DNA from: Bacillus cereus
GTDB taxonomy: Bacteria; Bacillota; Bacilli; Bacillales; Bacillaceae_G
DNA length: 64,000 nt
Assembly (NCBI RefSeq): GCF_025917685.1
Contig: NZ_CP089518.1
Span: 1,985,001-2,049,000 of the forward strand
Direction of reading: 5' to 3'
A program made the position numbers and the translations under genes. Position 1 is the first letter of the stretch. Every line of letters starts with the position of its first letter. This document shows, one piece after another, positions 10,401-19,234 of this stretch. The notes below the pieces were generated by a model. It did not search any database, was not told the DNA's origin, and worked only from the letters and a program-made list of their open reading frames with translations.

Positions 10401-11172
10401 AACAGATCTAAAATTACGTGATTTAGCAGAAGAACGTGAAGAAGAATGCTTCACATTCGAACAAATTACAGCACAGCCTAAAACAGTAATTACTTCTCCG
10501 GCCTTTACAGGTTCTGAAAAAGGTGGACGACGTTACTCACCGTTTACAACAAATGTGGAACGTCTTATCCCTTGGAGAACGATAACTGGTCGACAATCTT
10601 TCTACTTAGACCATGACATGATGAAAGAATTTGGTGAAACGATGGCAACATTTAAACCAATTCTGCAACATAAACCTTTCCGTAAATCTAGACCTGAAGT
10701 AGAAGGAAAAGAAATTACACTAAACTATTTAACACCGCATAATAAGTGGTCGATTCACAGTATGTATTTCGATTCATTACCGATGTTAACGCTGTTTAGA
10801 GGTGGTCCAACTGTTTGGATGAATAAAGAGGACGCTGCTGAAGCTGGTGTTGCAGATAATGATTGGATTGAGTGCTTTAACCGTAACGGTGTTGTTGTAG
10901 CGCGTGCTGTCGTAACACACCGTATACCGAGAGGAATGGCGTTTATGCACCATGCACAAGATCGCCACATTAACGTGCCTGGTACGAAATTAACAAGCAC
11001 CCGCGGGGGAACGCATAATAGTCCAACCCGTATTCATGTTAAACCAACACATATGATTGGTGGATATGGCCAATTAAGCTATGGATTTAACTATTATGGT
11101 CCGACTGGGAACCAGCGTGACTTAAATGTTGTAATCCGTAAACTGAAGGAGGTAGATTGGCTTGAAGATTAA
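7489..11172 (+). CDS. narG: Respiratory nitrate reductase alpha subunit
   Basis: A 1227-residue catalytic subunit of membrane-bound nitrate reductase, which reduces nitrate to nitrite at a bis-MGD molybdenum centre. The N-terminal FS0 iron-sulfur motif with its His ligand is present (THGVNCTGSCSW near residue 50, and RGCPRG). The conserved DWYADLPPASP segment near residue 220, which in NarG carries the Mo-coordinating Asp, is intact. There is no twin-arginine signal, as expected for the cytoplasm-facing NarGHI type. The ATG at 7489 follows AAGGGAG; an in-frame GTG at 7480 overlaps that site. First gene of narGHJI, under the Fnr promoter. Confidence 0.97.
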   Translation: MKKKPSALMRRLKYFSPIDRYNDNHTQETYEDREWEKVYRKRWQHDKVIRSTHGVNCTGSCSWNIYVKDGIVTWEGQELNYPTTGPDMPDFEPRGCPRGASFSWYIYSPLRVKYPYVRGVLWSMWQEELQNNESPLDAWKSIVENPEKARTYKQARGKGGFIRANWDEVLQLVSASLLYTVIKYGPDRNVGFSPIPAMSMLSHAAGSRFMQLMGGPMLSFYDWYADLPPASPQIWGDQTDVPESSDWYNSGYIMTWGSNVPMTRTPDAHFLAEVRYKGTKVVSVSPDFAESTKFADDWISVKQGTDGALAMAMGHVILQEFYVDNQVEYFTKYAKQYTDFPFFVTLKQKGDQFVADRFLNATDIGRETKLGEWKPVLWNENTKDFATPHGTMGSRWDNEKKWNLRLEDEQTGEKIDPRLSLLGMEDTVGTVQIPYFSDEGNKVLERTIPVKKIMTEEGEVFVTTVYDLTLANYGVNRGLGGQEPKDFNDDVPFTPAWQEKMTGVKRELIIQIAREFAQNAVDTDGRSMIIVGAGINHWFNSDTIYRAVLNLVLLVGAQGVNGGGWAHYVGQEKLRPAEGWQTIAMAKDWQGPPKLQNGTSFFYFVTDQWRYEDTPVGHLASPIEGNSRYQHHGDYNVLAARLGWLPSYPTFEKNGIELYKEAVAAGATTQEEIGKYVAQKLKEKELKFAIEDPDNKNNFPRNLFVWRANLISSSGKGHEYFLKHLLGTTNGLMNDDSDSLRPEEIKWHEEAPEGKLDLLINLDFRMAGTALYSDIVLPASTWYEKHDLSSTDMHPFVHPFNPAIGSPWEARSDWDIFTSLSKAVSDLAKKIDLEPMKEVVATPLLHDTPQELAQPLGKIKDWSKGECEPIPGKTMPQIHVVERDYKTIYDKMTALGPNAGKQPIGTKGISWSAEKEYEQLKSRLGVVRTDSIARGCPDIKEAINAAEAVLTLSSTTNGHMAVKAWEALEKQTDLKLRDLAEEREEECFTFEQITAQPKTVITSPAFTGSEKGGRRYSPFTTNVERLIPWRTITGRQSFYLDHDMMKEFGETMATFKPILQHKPFRKSRPEVEGKEITLNYLTPHNKWSIHSMYFDSLPMLTLFRGGPTVWMNKEDAAEAGVADNDWIECFNRNGVVVARAVVTHRIPRGMAFMHHAQDRHINVPGTKLTSTRGGTHNSPTRIHVKPTHMIGGYGQLSYGFNYYGPTGNQRDLNVVIRKLKEVDWLED

Positions 11173-12637
11173 AGCACAAGTCGGAATGGTAATGAACCTA
11201 GATAAATGCATCGGCTGCCATACTTGTAGCGTAACATGCAAAAACACCTGGACAAATCGTCCAGGTGCTGAATATATGTACTTCAATAACGTAGAAACGA
11301 AACCTGGAATTGGTTATCCGAAACAATGGGAAGATCAAGAGAAATATAAAGGCGGCTGGGAATTGAAAAATGGTGAAATTCAGCTGAAATCCGGTTCGAA
11401 AATGAAACGCCTTATGAATATTTTCCACAATCCAGATCAGCCAACAATCGATGATTACTTTGAACCTTGGAACTATGATTATGAAACATTAACAAATAGC
11501 CCGCAACGTAAGCATCAACCAGTTGCTCGTCCGAAATCGGCAATTACAGGCGAATTTATCGACAAAATTGAATGGGGTCCAAACTGGGAAGATGATTTAG
11601 CTGGTGGACATATAACAGGATTGCAAGATCCGAACGTAAAGAAAATGGAAGAAGAAATTAAAACAGATTTTGAAAATGTCTTTATGATGTATTTACCACG
11701 CATATGCGAACATTGTATGAATCCATCTTGCGTATCTTCTTGTCCATCTGGTGCGATGTATAAACGTGAAGAAGATGGGATTGTTCTTGTGGATCAAAAT
11801 GCATGTCGTGCTTGGAGGTTCTGCGTATCTTCTTGTCCATATAAAAAAGTGTATTTTAACTGGCAAACGAATAAAGCAGAAAAATGTACAATGTGTTTCC
11901 CACGTATTGAAGCTGGTATGCCAACGATTTGTTCGGAAACATGTGTAGGACGTATTCGATATATTGGGGTAATGCTATATGACGCTGACAAAGTGAAAGA
12001 AGCAGCTTCTGTTGAAGATGAAAAAGATTTATATGAATCTCAGCTTACTGTTTTCCTAGATCCAAATGATCCAGAAGTAGCAGCTGAAGCGAAAAAACAA
12101 GGCATTCCTGAAGAATGGATTAAAGCAGCACAAGAGTCACCAATCTATAAAATGATTATCGATTGGAAAATTGCTCTTCCTCTTCATCCAGAGTACCGTA
12201 CAATGCCAATGGTTTGGTATATCCCGCCACTTAGCCCAATTATGAATATGGTGGAAGGGAAAGGAAGTAACTGGCAAGCAGAAGAGATTTTCCCTGCTAT
12301 TGATAATATGCGTATTCCGATTCAATATTTAGCGAATTTACTCACTGCAGGAGATGAATCACATATTCGTCTTACATTGAAAAAAATGGCTGTTATGCGA
12401 ACGCATATGAGAGCATTGCAAATTAATAAAGAACCAAATGAAGCTGTATTAAAAGAGCTTGGATTAACGAGACAGGATGTAGAAGATATGTATCGTCTTC
12501 TTGCTATTGCGAAATATAAAGATCGCTTCGTCATTCCAACGTCTCACCGCGAACAAGTTGCAGATTTATATAGCGAACAAGGAAGCTGTGGCCTTTCCTT
12601 CACAGGTGGCCCAGGCTCTTGCACGACAATTTCTTAA
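11162..12637 (+). CDS. narH: Respiratory nitrate reductase beta subunit
   Basis: A 491-residue electron-transfer subunit. All four cysteine clusters are visible: CIGCHTCSVTC near residue 16, CEHCMNPSCVSSCP near 185, CRAWRFCVSSCP near 217 (Trp in place of one Cys, the [3Fe-4S] cluster) and CTMCFPRIEAGMPTIC near 245. The start is a TTG at 11162, nine bases after AAGGAGG, so the gene overlaps the end of narG by 11 nt and is coupled to it. It passes electrons from NarI haem to NarG. Confidence 0.97.
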   Translation: MKIKAQVGMVMNLDKCIGCHTCSVTCKNTWTNRPGAEYMYFNNVETKPGIGYPKQWEDQEKYKGGWELKNGEIQLKSGSKMKRLMNIFHNPDQPTIDDYFEPWNYDYETLTNSPQRKHQPVARPKSAITGEFIDKIEWGPNWEDDLAGGHITGLQDPNVKKMEEEIKTDFENVFMMYLPRICEHCMNPSCVSSCPSGAMYKREEDGIVLVDQNACRAWRFCVSSCPYKKVYFNWQTNKAEKCTMCFPRIEAGMPTICSETCVGRIRYIGVMLYDADKVKEAASVEDEKDLYESQLTVFLDPNDPEVAAEAKKQGIPEEWIKAAQESPIYKMIIDWKIALPLHPEYRTMPMVWYIPPLSPIMNMVEGKGSNWQAEEIFPAIDNMRIPIQYLANLLTAGDESHIRLTLKKMAVMRTHMRALQINKEPNEAVLKELGLTRQDVEDMYRLLAIAKYKDRFVIPTSHREQVADLYSEQGSCGLSFTGGPGSCTTIS

Positions 12638-12656
12638 ATAAAGGGGGCAGAAAATT

Positions 12657-13187
12657 ATGAAACAAAGTTTACAAACTGCTTTTTCTTGTTCTTCTTTTCT
12701 TCTCTCCTATCCGGAACTTGGGTGGGGAGAAGCTTTAACTGAATTACAAGAAGAGATTGAAGCGATTGAACAGGAAGACGTTAAAGTAGCACTTACAGCA
12801 TTTATAAAACAAGCACTAGATAAAACGAATGATCAATTAATTGATTGTTACGTATATACATTCGATTTTGGTAAAAAGACAAATATGTATCTTACTTATA
12901 TGAACACCGGTGAACAAAGAGAAAGAGGGATTGAATTATTAGAGCTAAAACAGCATTATAAAAAATCTGGTTTTGAAGTAACAGATAAAGAACTACCTGA
13001 TTATTTACCGCTATTACTTGAGTTTTTTGCAAATGCAAATGAGCAAGATAGTGAACCAATTATGAGTAAATACAAGGAAAATATACAAGCATTGCACGTT
13101 CAATTAAAAGACGCAAATAGTATGTATGAACCAATTCTTGCAGCTGTTCTCCTCGCTATCGATGCATGGGGTGTACAGACAAATTAG
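12657..13187 (+). CDS. narJ: Nitrate reductase assembly chaperone (delta)
   Basis: A 176-residue TorD/NarJ-family chaperone that binds apo-NarG and gates molybdenum cofactor insertion; not part of the final enzyme. Identified by position between narH and narI, all-helical composition and the conserved segment DYLPLLLEFFA near residue 118. The ATG at 12657 follows AAAGGGGG. Confidence 0.93.
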   Translation: MKQSLQTAFSCSSFLLSYPELGWGEALTELQEEIEAIEQEDVKVALTAFIKQALDKTNDQLIDCYVYTFDFGKKTNMYLTYMNTGEQRERGIELLELKQHYKKSGFEVTDKELPDYLPLLLEFFANANEQDSEPIMSKYKENIQALHVQLKDANSMYEPILAAVLLAIDAWGVQTN

Positions 13188-13204
13188 AAAGGAGAGTTGT
13201 CAAA

Positions 13205-13894
13205 ATGATGGATCAATTTCTATGGGTATTGCTTCCCTATATCATTTTTGCAATCTTTATCGGTGGACATATTTTCAGATACAACTATGATCAATTTGGA
13301 TGGACATCGAAATCTAGTGAACTATTAGAGAAGAAAATGCTCCGAATCGGAAGTCTGTTATTCCACTTTGGGATCATGTTCGTCATTGGTGGTCATGTTA
13401 TGGGGATTTTAATTCCAGAGTCTGTATACCGTTCAATAGGTATTTCTGAGCATATGTATCATGTAGTAGCAATTAGTTTCGGGCTTCCGGCAGGTGTTGC
13501 TTCTATCATCGGTTTAATTATATTAACGTACCGCCGTGTAACAGTAAAACGTATCATTGCAACGAGTACAAAGGGAGATTATATTGCGCTTATTTTATTA
13601 CTTATCGTAATGCTAGCAGGACTTTCTTCAACCTTTTTAAATATCGACTCAAAAGGGTTTGATTATCGTACAACAATCGGTCCATGGTTCCGAAGTCTCT
13701 TTATTTTCCAACCAAAGATTGAATATATGACGGAAGTACCTGTATGGTTTAAAATTCATATTATTGCAGGGCTGGGGCTATTCGCAGTGTGGCCATTTAC
13801 TAGACTTGTACATGTATTTAGTGCTCCAATTAAATACTTAAGCCGTAGTTATGTAATTTACAGAAGACGTATTCCTAATGAATTGAAAAAATAA
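13205..13894 (+). CDS. narI: Respiratory nitrate reductase gamma subunit (cytochrome b)
   Basis: A 229-residue five-TM dihaem cytochrome b that oxidises menaquinol and anchors NarGH. Histidines expected to ligate haem b are seen in the second (FHFGIMFVIGGH) and fifth (KIHIIAGLGLF, RLVHVF) helices. The ATG at 13205 (MMDQFL) follows AAAGGAG; an upstream in-frame start would lie inside narJ. Last gene of the operon, followed by a terminator. Confidence 0.95.
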   Translation: MMDQFLWVLLPYIIFAIFIGGHIFRYNYDQFGWTSKSSELLEKKMLRIGSLLFHFGIMFVIGGHVMGILIPESVYRSIGISEHMYHVVAISFGLPAGVASIIGLIILTYRRVTVKRIIATSTKGDYIALILLLIVMLAGLSSTFLNIDSKGFDYRTTIGPWFRSLFIFQPKIEYMTEVPVWFKIHIIAGLGLFAVWPFTRLVHVFSAPIKYLSRSYVIYRRRIPNELKK

Positions 13895-13933
13895 TACCGC
13901 TGTAAACGGATAAGAGTTAACAGCAAACATGAA

Positions 13934-13965
13934 ACGAGGTCTAATGGAAGGCCTCGTCTTTTTTT
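13934..13965 (+). terminator. narGHJI terminator
   Basis: Stem ACGAGGTCT / AGGCCTCGT with one G-T pair, then seven T. Confidence 0.8.
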
Positions 13966-13992
13966 AGGAAATAGCTGTATGCAAGAAAAAAA

Positions 13993-14019
13993 GATTAGCA
14001 TCTAAATTAGATGCTAATC
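13993..14019 (-). terminator. fnr terminator overlapping its stop codon
   Basis: 13-bp arms around a single base, with a T-run on the minus strand. The right arm includes the fnr TAG at 14014-14016. Confidence 0.75.
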
Positions 14020-14706
14020 AATGCTACAAACAGAAGCAGAGCAATCTTCACAAGCAATTTCACATTTTAAAAACTGTAAATCGTGAATTGTAATCTTGCC
14101 TTTATGGATAGAAATTGTTCCTTGCTTTTTTAATTCATTTAACATTCGATTTACACTTTCGCGTGAAGTTGCACAGAAATTAGCAAGTTCTTGATTTGTT
14201 AATGGTAAATCGATGAGAATACCATTTTCCTTTAACACACCATAACTATTTGTCATTCGAATGAGAGTAGAATATAGGGCACCTTTTTTGCCGTGTAATA
14301 CTAAATCTCGGAATTTCGTTTGCATTCTTCTTAAATGTTCACTAATCCATTTCATAAATTCAAATACAAGAGCGGGCTTTTGGAGTAATGCTTTTTCTAA
14401 GGTTTCACGTTTTATAACTCCTACTTCAACATCTTCAAGGCATTTTGAATTTAATAAATACTTTGCATTGTCCGTGAACAATGTTAATTCACCAATAATG
14501 TCGTATGCCGAACAAATACGAAGTGTTAATTCTTGCCCATCAGCACTTAGTTTACTAATTTGTACTTTTCCTGAGTGGATGATATAGAGTTCTGTTGCTT
14601 CCATACCTTCTTGAAAAATAAAACTTCCTTTTTTAATCTGCATTTTATATTCAACAGATGCAAGTAACTCCTTTAAATCTTGAGATAATGTCATACTGTT
14701 TGCCAC
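14014..14706 (-). CDS. fnr: Anaerobic regulator Fnr (Crp/Fnr family)
   Basis: A 230-residue protein with an N-terminal cyclic-nucleotide-like beta-barrel, a dimer helix and a C-terminal winged helix (ELANFCATSRESVNRMLNELKKQG). The four C-terminal cysteines (KCEIACEDCSASVC) match the Bacillus arrangement, in which the oxygen-sensing [4Fe-4S] cluster is held by C-terminal Cys, not N-terminal ones as in E. coli. GTG at 14706 follows AAAGGTGAT and gives the expected length; upstream in-frame codons have no ribosome site. It sits between the nar and moa operons, both of which have Fnr boxes. Confidence 0.93.
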   Translation of the reverse strand: MANSMTLSQDLKELLASVEYKMQIKKGSFIFQEGMEATELYIIHSGKVQISKLSADGQELTLRICSAYDIIGELTLFTDNAKYLLNSKCLEDVEVGVIKRETLEKALLQKPALVFEFMKWISEHLRRMQTKFRDLVLHGKKGALYSTLIRMTNSYGVLKENGILIDLPLTNQELANFCATSRESVNRMLNELKKQGTISIHKGKITIHDLQFLKCEIACEDCSASVCSID

Positions 14707-14928
14707 AGCGATCACCTTTCTTATTTTAAGCAATACATTTCCTATTTTGAATGTAAGTATGATGAAAATGCAAGAGCTATTTTAAAAATAAATTGAAATT
14801 TCAATGACCGTAAGGGGAAGAGATTTTCAGTTTTTAGTTTGAAAAATTCAATAGACAAAGTGGATGAGATTAAAGATGTGAACAAAATTCGAACGGATTT
14901 GTGAAGAATTTTTGAATGGGGAAAGTAA

Positions 14929-14971
14929 TGTGAGAAAAGTCACATTGAATATGTAGCTTCTTTTTTATAAT
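14929..14971 (+). promoter_or_regulatory. Fnr-activated moaA operon promoter
   Basis: Perfect Fnr box TGTGA-N6-TCACA at 14929-14944 and perfect -10 TATAAT at 14966-14971, with the same spacing as at narG. Confidence 0.9.
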
Positions 14972-15031
14972 GAAGGCAAATAAAAAAATTGAAAGCTTAC
15001 TAAGGATTACAGCAGAAAAGAAGGGATATAG

Positions 15032-16045
15032 ATGCACGAGAACATGAAAGATTCTTTAGAACGGCCACTTCAAGATTTACGTATTTCAGTTATTGACCGT
15101 TGTAATTTTAGGTGCACATACTGTATGCCAGCTGAAGTGTTCGGACCAGATTACGCTTTTTTACAGGAAGAGTTTTTATTAACGTTCGATGAAATAGAAA
15201 GATTGGCGAGATTATTTATAAGTATGGGAGTGGAAAAAATTAGGCTTACTGGCGGTGAACCTTTGTTGCGTAAAGATTTACCGAAGTTAATTGCAAGACT
15301 TGCAAAGCTAGAAGGCTTAAAAGATATTGGACTCACAACAAACGGTATTCATTTAGCAAAACAAGCAAGGGCGTTAAAAGAAGCGGGATTAAAACGTGTA
15401 AATATTAGTTTAGATGCGATAGAGGATTGTGTCTTCAAAAAAATTAATGGACGAAACGTAAGCACAAAGCCTGTATTAAAAGGAATTGAAGAAGCAAAGA
15501 ACGTAGGGTTAGAAGTAAAGGTAAATATGGTCGTAAAAAAAGGAATGAATGATAGTCAAATTCTTCATATGGCTCGTTACTTTAAAGAACAAGAAATTCA
15601 GCTCCGCTTTATAGAGTTTATGGATGTGGGCAGTACAAACGGCTGGAACTTTGAACAAGTTATTACGAAGGAAGAATTAATTGAGAAAATTAATCGTGTG
15701 TATCCAATTGAGCCTGTTAAGCCTCGTTACTTTGGAGAAGTTGCGAAATTGTATCGATATGTAGGGAGTAATGCAGAAGTTGGATTTATTACTTCTGTTT
15801 CTGAGTCATTTTGTTCTTCTTGTACGAGAGCCCGTATTTCGGCAGACGGTAAGTTTTTTACGTGCCTATTTGGAGCGAAAGGAACGGATTTGCGAACGCT
15901 TCTTCGAGAAAATATTTCTGACGCCTCATTATTAAAAATTTTACAACATACATGGCGATATAGAACAGATCGATATTCAGATGAAAGAACGGTTGAAAGT
16001 ACAAGTAAACGTCCAAAAGTTGAAATGTCTTACATTGGTGGATAG
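15032..16045 (+). CDS. moaA: GTP 3',8-cyclase MoaA
   Basis: A 337-residue radical SAM enzyme that, with MoaC, turns GTP into cyclic pyranopterin monophosphate, the first step of molybdopterin synthesis. The N-terminal CNFRCTYC near residue 24 binds the SAM cluster. The second cluster is at [18 protein letters not shown] near 265, and the C-terminus ends in the required Gly-Gly. First gene of moaA-moeB-moeA-moaE-moaD-narK. No moaC, moaB or mobA is seen here, so those steps must be encoded elsewhere. Confidence 0.96.
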   Translation: MHENMKDSLERPLQDLRISVIDRCNFRCTYCMPAEVFGPDYAFLQEEFLLTFDEIERLARLFISMGVEKIRLTGGEPLLRKDLPKLIARLAKLEGLKDIGLTTNGIHLAKQARALKEAGLKRVNISLDAIEDCVFKKINGRNVSTKPVLKGIEEAKNVGLEVKVNMVVKKGMNDSQILHMARYFKEQEIQLRFIEFMDVGSTNGWNFEQVITKEELIEKINRVYPIEPVKPRYFGEVAKLYRYVGSNAEVGFITSVSESFCSSCTRARISADGKFFTCLFGAKGTDLRTLLRENISDASLLKILQHTWRYRTDRYSDERTVESTSKRPKVEMSYIGG

Positions 16046-16062
16046 TGAAAGGAGGATTTCTT

Positions 16063-17076
16063 ATGCAAGAGCGTTATTCAAGACAAGTGTTGTTTTCTGG
16101 AATTGGTGAAATGGGACAAAGAAAAATAAGAGAAAAGCATGTGCTCCTAATCGGTGCGGGTGCACTAGGAGCTGCAAATGCAGAAGCTCTTGTTAGAATG
16201 GGAATTGGGAAATTGACAATTGCTGATCGTGACTACGTCGAATGGAGTAATTTACAACGGCAACAGTTATATACAGAAGAAGATGCACAGCAGTGCAAAC
16301 CGAAAGCAATTGCAGCCGCAGAACATTTAAGAAAGATTAATTCTGAAGTGGAAATTGTACCAGTTGTAACGGATGTCACACTGCAAGAAATAAAAGAGTT
16401 AACAAAAGAAGTGGATCTCATATTAGATGCGACTGACAATTTTGATACGCGCCTACTTATAAATGACATTTCACAAAAAGAAAATATACCTTGGATATAC
16501 GGTGGATGCATTGGAAGTTACGGTGTAACGTATACAATTCTTCCTAGAGAAACACCATGTTTTCGCTGCTTAATGGATCATCCTATGGGCGGAGCAACAT
16601 GCGATACAGCAGGAATCATTCAGCCAGCTGTACAAATGGTCGTTGCTCATCAAGTAACAGAGGCGATGAAAATATTGGTGGATGATTTCGAGGCGCTAAG
16701 AGGGACAATGTTATCATTTGATATTTGGAACAATCAATATCTCTCATTAAAAGTAAATAGACAGAAGAAAAATACATGTCCATCTTGTGGAAATACACGC
16801 ACGTATCCAAGTTTAACATTTGAAGCACAGATGAAAACGGAAGTGCTATGTGGACGGAATACGGTTCAAATCCGTCCAGGGATAAAACGTGTTCTTCATT
16901 TAGAGGAAGTTCAAAAACGATTACAAAAAAGTGTAAATGTCCAAAAAACGTCTTACTTACTATCATTTCTAATTGATGAATATCGTTTCGTTTTATTTAC
17001 AGACGGTAGGGCATTTATTCATGGAACAAATGATGTGAAAATAGCAAAACGATTATACGCAAAATATATAGGCTGA
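16063..17076 (+). CDS. moeB: MoaD adenylyltransferase (MoeB/ThiF family)
   Basis: A 337-residue E1-like enzyme that adenylates the C-terminal Gly-Gly of MoaD (or ThiS). The nucleotide loop GAGALGAANAEAL is near residue 32. The zinc-binding pairs CFRCL (near 165) and CPSCG (near 235) are intact. The C-terminal ~80 residues look like a degenerate extension. ATG at 16063 follows AAAGGAGGATTTCTT. The moa operon context favours MoeB over ThiF. Confidence 0.9.
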   Translation: MQERYSRQVLFSGIGEMGQRKIREKHVLLIGAGALGAANAEALVRMGIGKLTIADRDYVEWSNLQRQQLYTEEDAQQCKPKAIAAAEHLRKINSEVEIVPVVTDVTLQEIKELTKEVDLILDATDNFDTRLLINDISQKENIPWIYGGCIGSYGVTYTILPRETPCFRCLMDHPMGGATCDTAGIIQPAVQMVVAHQVTEAMKILVDDFEALRGTMLSFDIWNNQYLSLKVNRQKKNTCPSCGNTRTYPSLTFEAQMKTEVLCGRNTVQIRPGIKRVLHLEEVQKRLQKSVNVQKTSYLLSFLIDEYRFVLFTDGRAFIHGTNDVKIAKRLYAKYIG

Positions 17077-17119
17077 ATAGAAAGTGAGTTTCACTTTCCA
17101 AAAACGAGGTGAAAAAAGA

Positions 17120-18409
17120 ATGTTATTAAAACGTAATCCAATTCCAGTGGCAGAAGCAGTTGCACGAGTAATGGAATATGCTTACCAGGGTGAAATAGAA
17201 AAGGTTTCTCTTATAGAAAGCTACGGTAGAACGCTTGGAGAAGATGTTATTGCAGATCATGATGTCCCGCATTTTGATCGCTCTCCGTACGACGGGTTTG
17301 CGATTCGAGCAGAAGATACGAAAGAAGCCAGTAGCAGTAACCCTATTCAGTTTGAAGTAATTGGTGAAATCGGAGCAGGTTTTGTTTTTACAGAAGAAGT
17401 GAAAGCATTTCAAGCTGTCCGTATTATGACAGGAGCCGCAATTCCAGCAGGGTGTAATGCTGTTGTTATGTTAGAGCTAACGGAAGGATTTGAAGAAAAA
17501 GAAAAGACTTATATGAAATTAAAACGCTCTTTCGCTTCTGGTGATAACATTTCTTTTAAAGGAGAAGATGTAAAGCAAAATGCTATCCTTGTGAAAAAAG
17601 GGACTGTTATTAACGCAGGGGTAGCAGCACTTCTTGCTACGTTTGGTTATAGTTCCGTACATGTTGTAAAACAGCCAGTCATTGGAATTGTAACGACAGG
17701 AAGTGAACTGCTCGAAGTACATGAACAATTAAAGCCAGGGAAGATTCGAAATAGTAACTCCTATATGGTAGCTGCTCAAATTGAACGAGCGGGCGGAGTT
17801 GTACAGTATTATGGGCAATTCGCTGACGATTTTGAGACGTGTTATAACACTGTGAAAAAAGCGATAAAAGAAGTTGATATATTAATTACAACTGGTGGCG
17901 TTTCAGTAGGAGACTATGATTATTTACCGGCTATTTATGAGAAATTACAAGCAAATGTACTTTTCAACAAAATAGCGATGCGACCAGGAAGTGTGACAAC
18001 TGTAGCTGAGCTAGAAGGAAAACTATTATTTGGTCTATCTGGTAATCCTTCTGCTTGTTATGTCGGTTGTGAATTATATGTTCGACCAGTCATTGAAACA
18101 TACTTGCATAAGAAAAATCCCCACTTATATCGTGCAGAAGCAATTTTACAGAAAGACTTTCCAAAAGCGAATCCATTTACTCGTTTTGTAAGAGGGAGAG
18201 TGGAATTTGTAGATGGCCAATTGAAAGTTACACCAGTCGGTTTAGATAAATCTAGTGCAATTTCTTCACTTGCAGAGACGAATGCATTTATCGTCCTGCC
18301 GGGAGGAACGAGAGGATTTGAAGCAGGGATAATTGTTTCGGTATTATTATTGGAATCGAACATGGGAAGTGAGTGGCCATGGGAAGAACCGCTTCGATCA
18401 TACAAGTAA
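17120..18409 (+). CDS. moeA: Molybdopterin molybdenumtransferase MoeA
   Basis: A 429-residue protein that inserts molybdate into adenylated molybdopterin. Conserved motifs: DVPHFDRSPYDGFAIR near residue 50, TGGVSVGDYDYL near 258 and LSGNPSACYVG near 305. ATG at 17120 (MLLKRNP) follows GAGGTGAAAA. Confidence 0.95.
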   Translation: MLLKRNPIPVAEAVARVMEYAYQGEIEKVSLIESYGRTLGEDVIADHDVPHFDRSPYDGFAIRAEDTKEASSSNPIQFEVIGEIGAGFVFTEEVKAFQAVRIMTGAAIPAGCNAVVMLELTEGFEEKEKTYMKLKRSFASGDNISFKGEDVKQNAILVKKGTVINAGVAALLATFGYSSVHVVKQPVIGIVTTGSELLEVHEQLKPGKIRNSNSYMVAAQIERAGGVVQYYGQFADDFETCYNTVKKAIKEVDILITTGGVSVGDYDYLPAIYEKLQANVLFNKIAMRPGSVTTVAELEGKLLFGLSGNPSACYVGCELYVRPVIETYLHKKNPHLYRAEAILQKDFPKANPFTRFVRGRVEFVDGQLKVTPVGLDKSSAISSLAETNAFIVLPGGTRGFEAGIIVSVLLLESNMGSEWPWEEPLRSYK

Positions 18410-18453
18410 TAGAAAAATAGATTGCTAATTTATACAAAGATAAGAGGTGCAAG

Positions 18454-18924
18454 ATGACACATACGTATTATGAAGTAATTGATACACCTATTTCAATTGA
18501 AAGTGTTACTAGCAAAGTAATTCGGCATGAGTGTGGTGCGGTTACTACTTTTATTGGTACTGTTAGGGAATTTACGAAAGGACGTCGTACGCTTTATTTA
18601 GAGTATGTAGCTTATAAAACAATGGCGGAAAAACAACTTGAGAAAATTGGTACTGAAGTAGGAGAGAAATGGCCTGGGACATATGTGGCAATTACACATC
18701 GCATTGGTACATTGCAAATTTCTGATCTTGCGGTTGTTGTCGCTGTTTCTACACCACATCGGAAAGCGGCCTATGAGGCGAATGAATATATTATGGAGCG
18801 TATAAAACAAATTGTTCCGATTTGGAAGAAAGAGTTTTGGGAAGATGGTGAGTCATGGATAGGTGATCAGTTAGAGAAAATAGCATATGTAAATGGCGAG
18901 CCTGGAAAGAAGATGAGAATATGA
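18454..18924 (+). CDS. moaE: Molybdopterin synthase catalytic subunit MoaE
   Basis: A 156-residue large subunit of molybdopterin synthase. Family motifs: GAVTTFIGTVREFTKGR near residue 30, the catalytic Lys segment IVPIWKKEFWEDG near 125, and HRIGTL. The stop overlaps the moaD start by 4 nt. Confidence 0.95.
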   Translation: MTHTYYEVIDTPISIESVTSKVIRHECGAVTTFIGTVREFTKGRRTLYLEYVAYKTMAEKQLEKIGTEVGEKWPGTYVAITHRIGTLQISDLAVVVAVSTPHRKAAYEANEYIMERIKQIVPIWKKEFWEDGESWIGDQLEKIAYVNGEPGKKMRI

Positions 18925-19154
18925 TTGAAGTATTATTATTTGCACATTTGCAAGAAGAAGTAAGCAAACCGGCCTTGCACATAGATTGTGAAAATATTAC
19001 GGTTGCTGAACTAAAGGAAGTTCTGGTTAAGGAATATAACGTAGCAATTTCAAACGAGATTACGTTCGCCATAAATGAAGAGTATGCAAATGAGGATGAC
19101 ATCATTCAAACTGGCGATATTGTAGCGATGATTCCGCCAGTAAGTGGTGGTTGA
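18921..19154 (+). CDS. moaD: Molybdopterin synthase sulfur carrier MoaD
   Basis: A 77-residue ubiquitin-fold sulfur carrier ending PPVSGG; the terminal Gly-Gly is adenylated and then thiocarboxylated to donate sulfur. Overlaps moaE (ATGA). Confidence 0.95.
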   Translation: MIEVLLFAHLQEEVSKPALHIDCENITVAELKEVLVKEYNVAISNEITFAINEEYANEDDIIQTGDIVAMIPPVSGG

Positions 19155-19161
19155 TTCTTTT

Positions 19162-19193
19162 CAGCCTAATCATGTTAGGACGTGATTAGGCTG
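19162..19193 (+). other. 11-bp hairpin between moaD and narK
   Basis: Perfect arms CAGCCTAATCA / TGATTAGGCTG around a 10-nt loop, with no T-run. It may set mRNA stability or translation of narK rather than terminate. Confidence 0.55.
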
Positions 19194-19234
19194 GAGAGAA
19201 TGAATATAACGATGAATACATAGGAGGGAACAGG

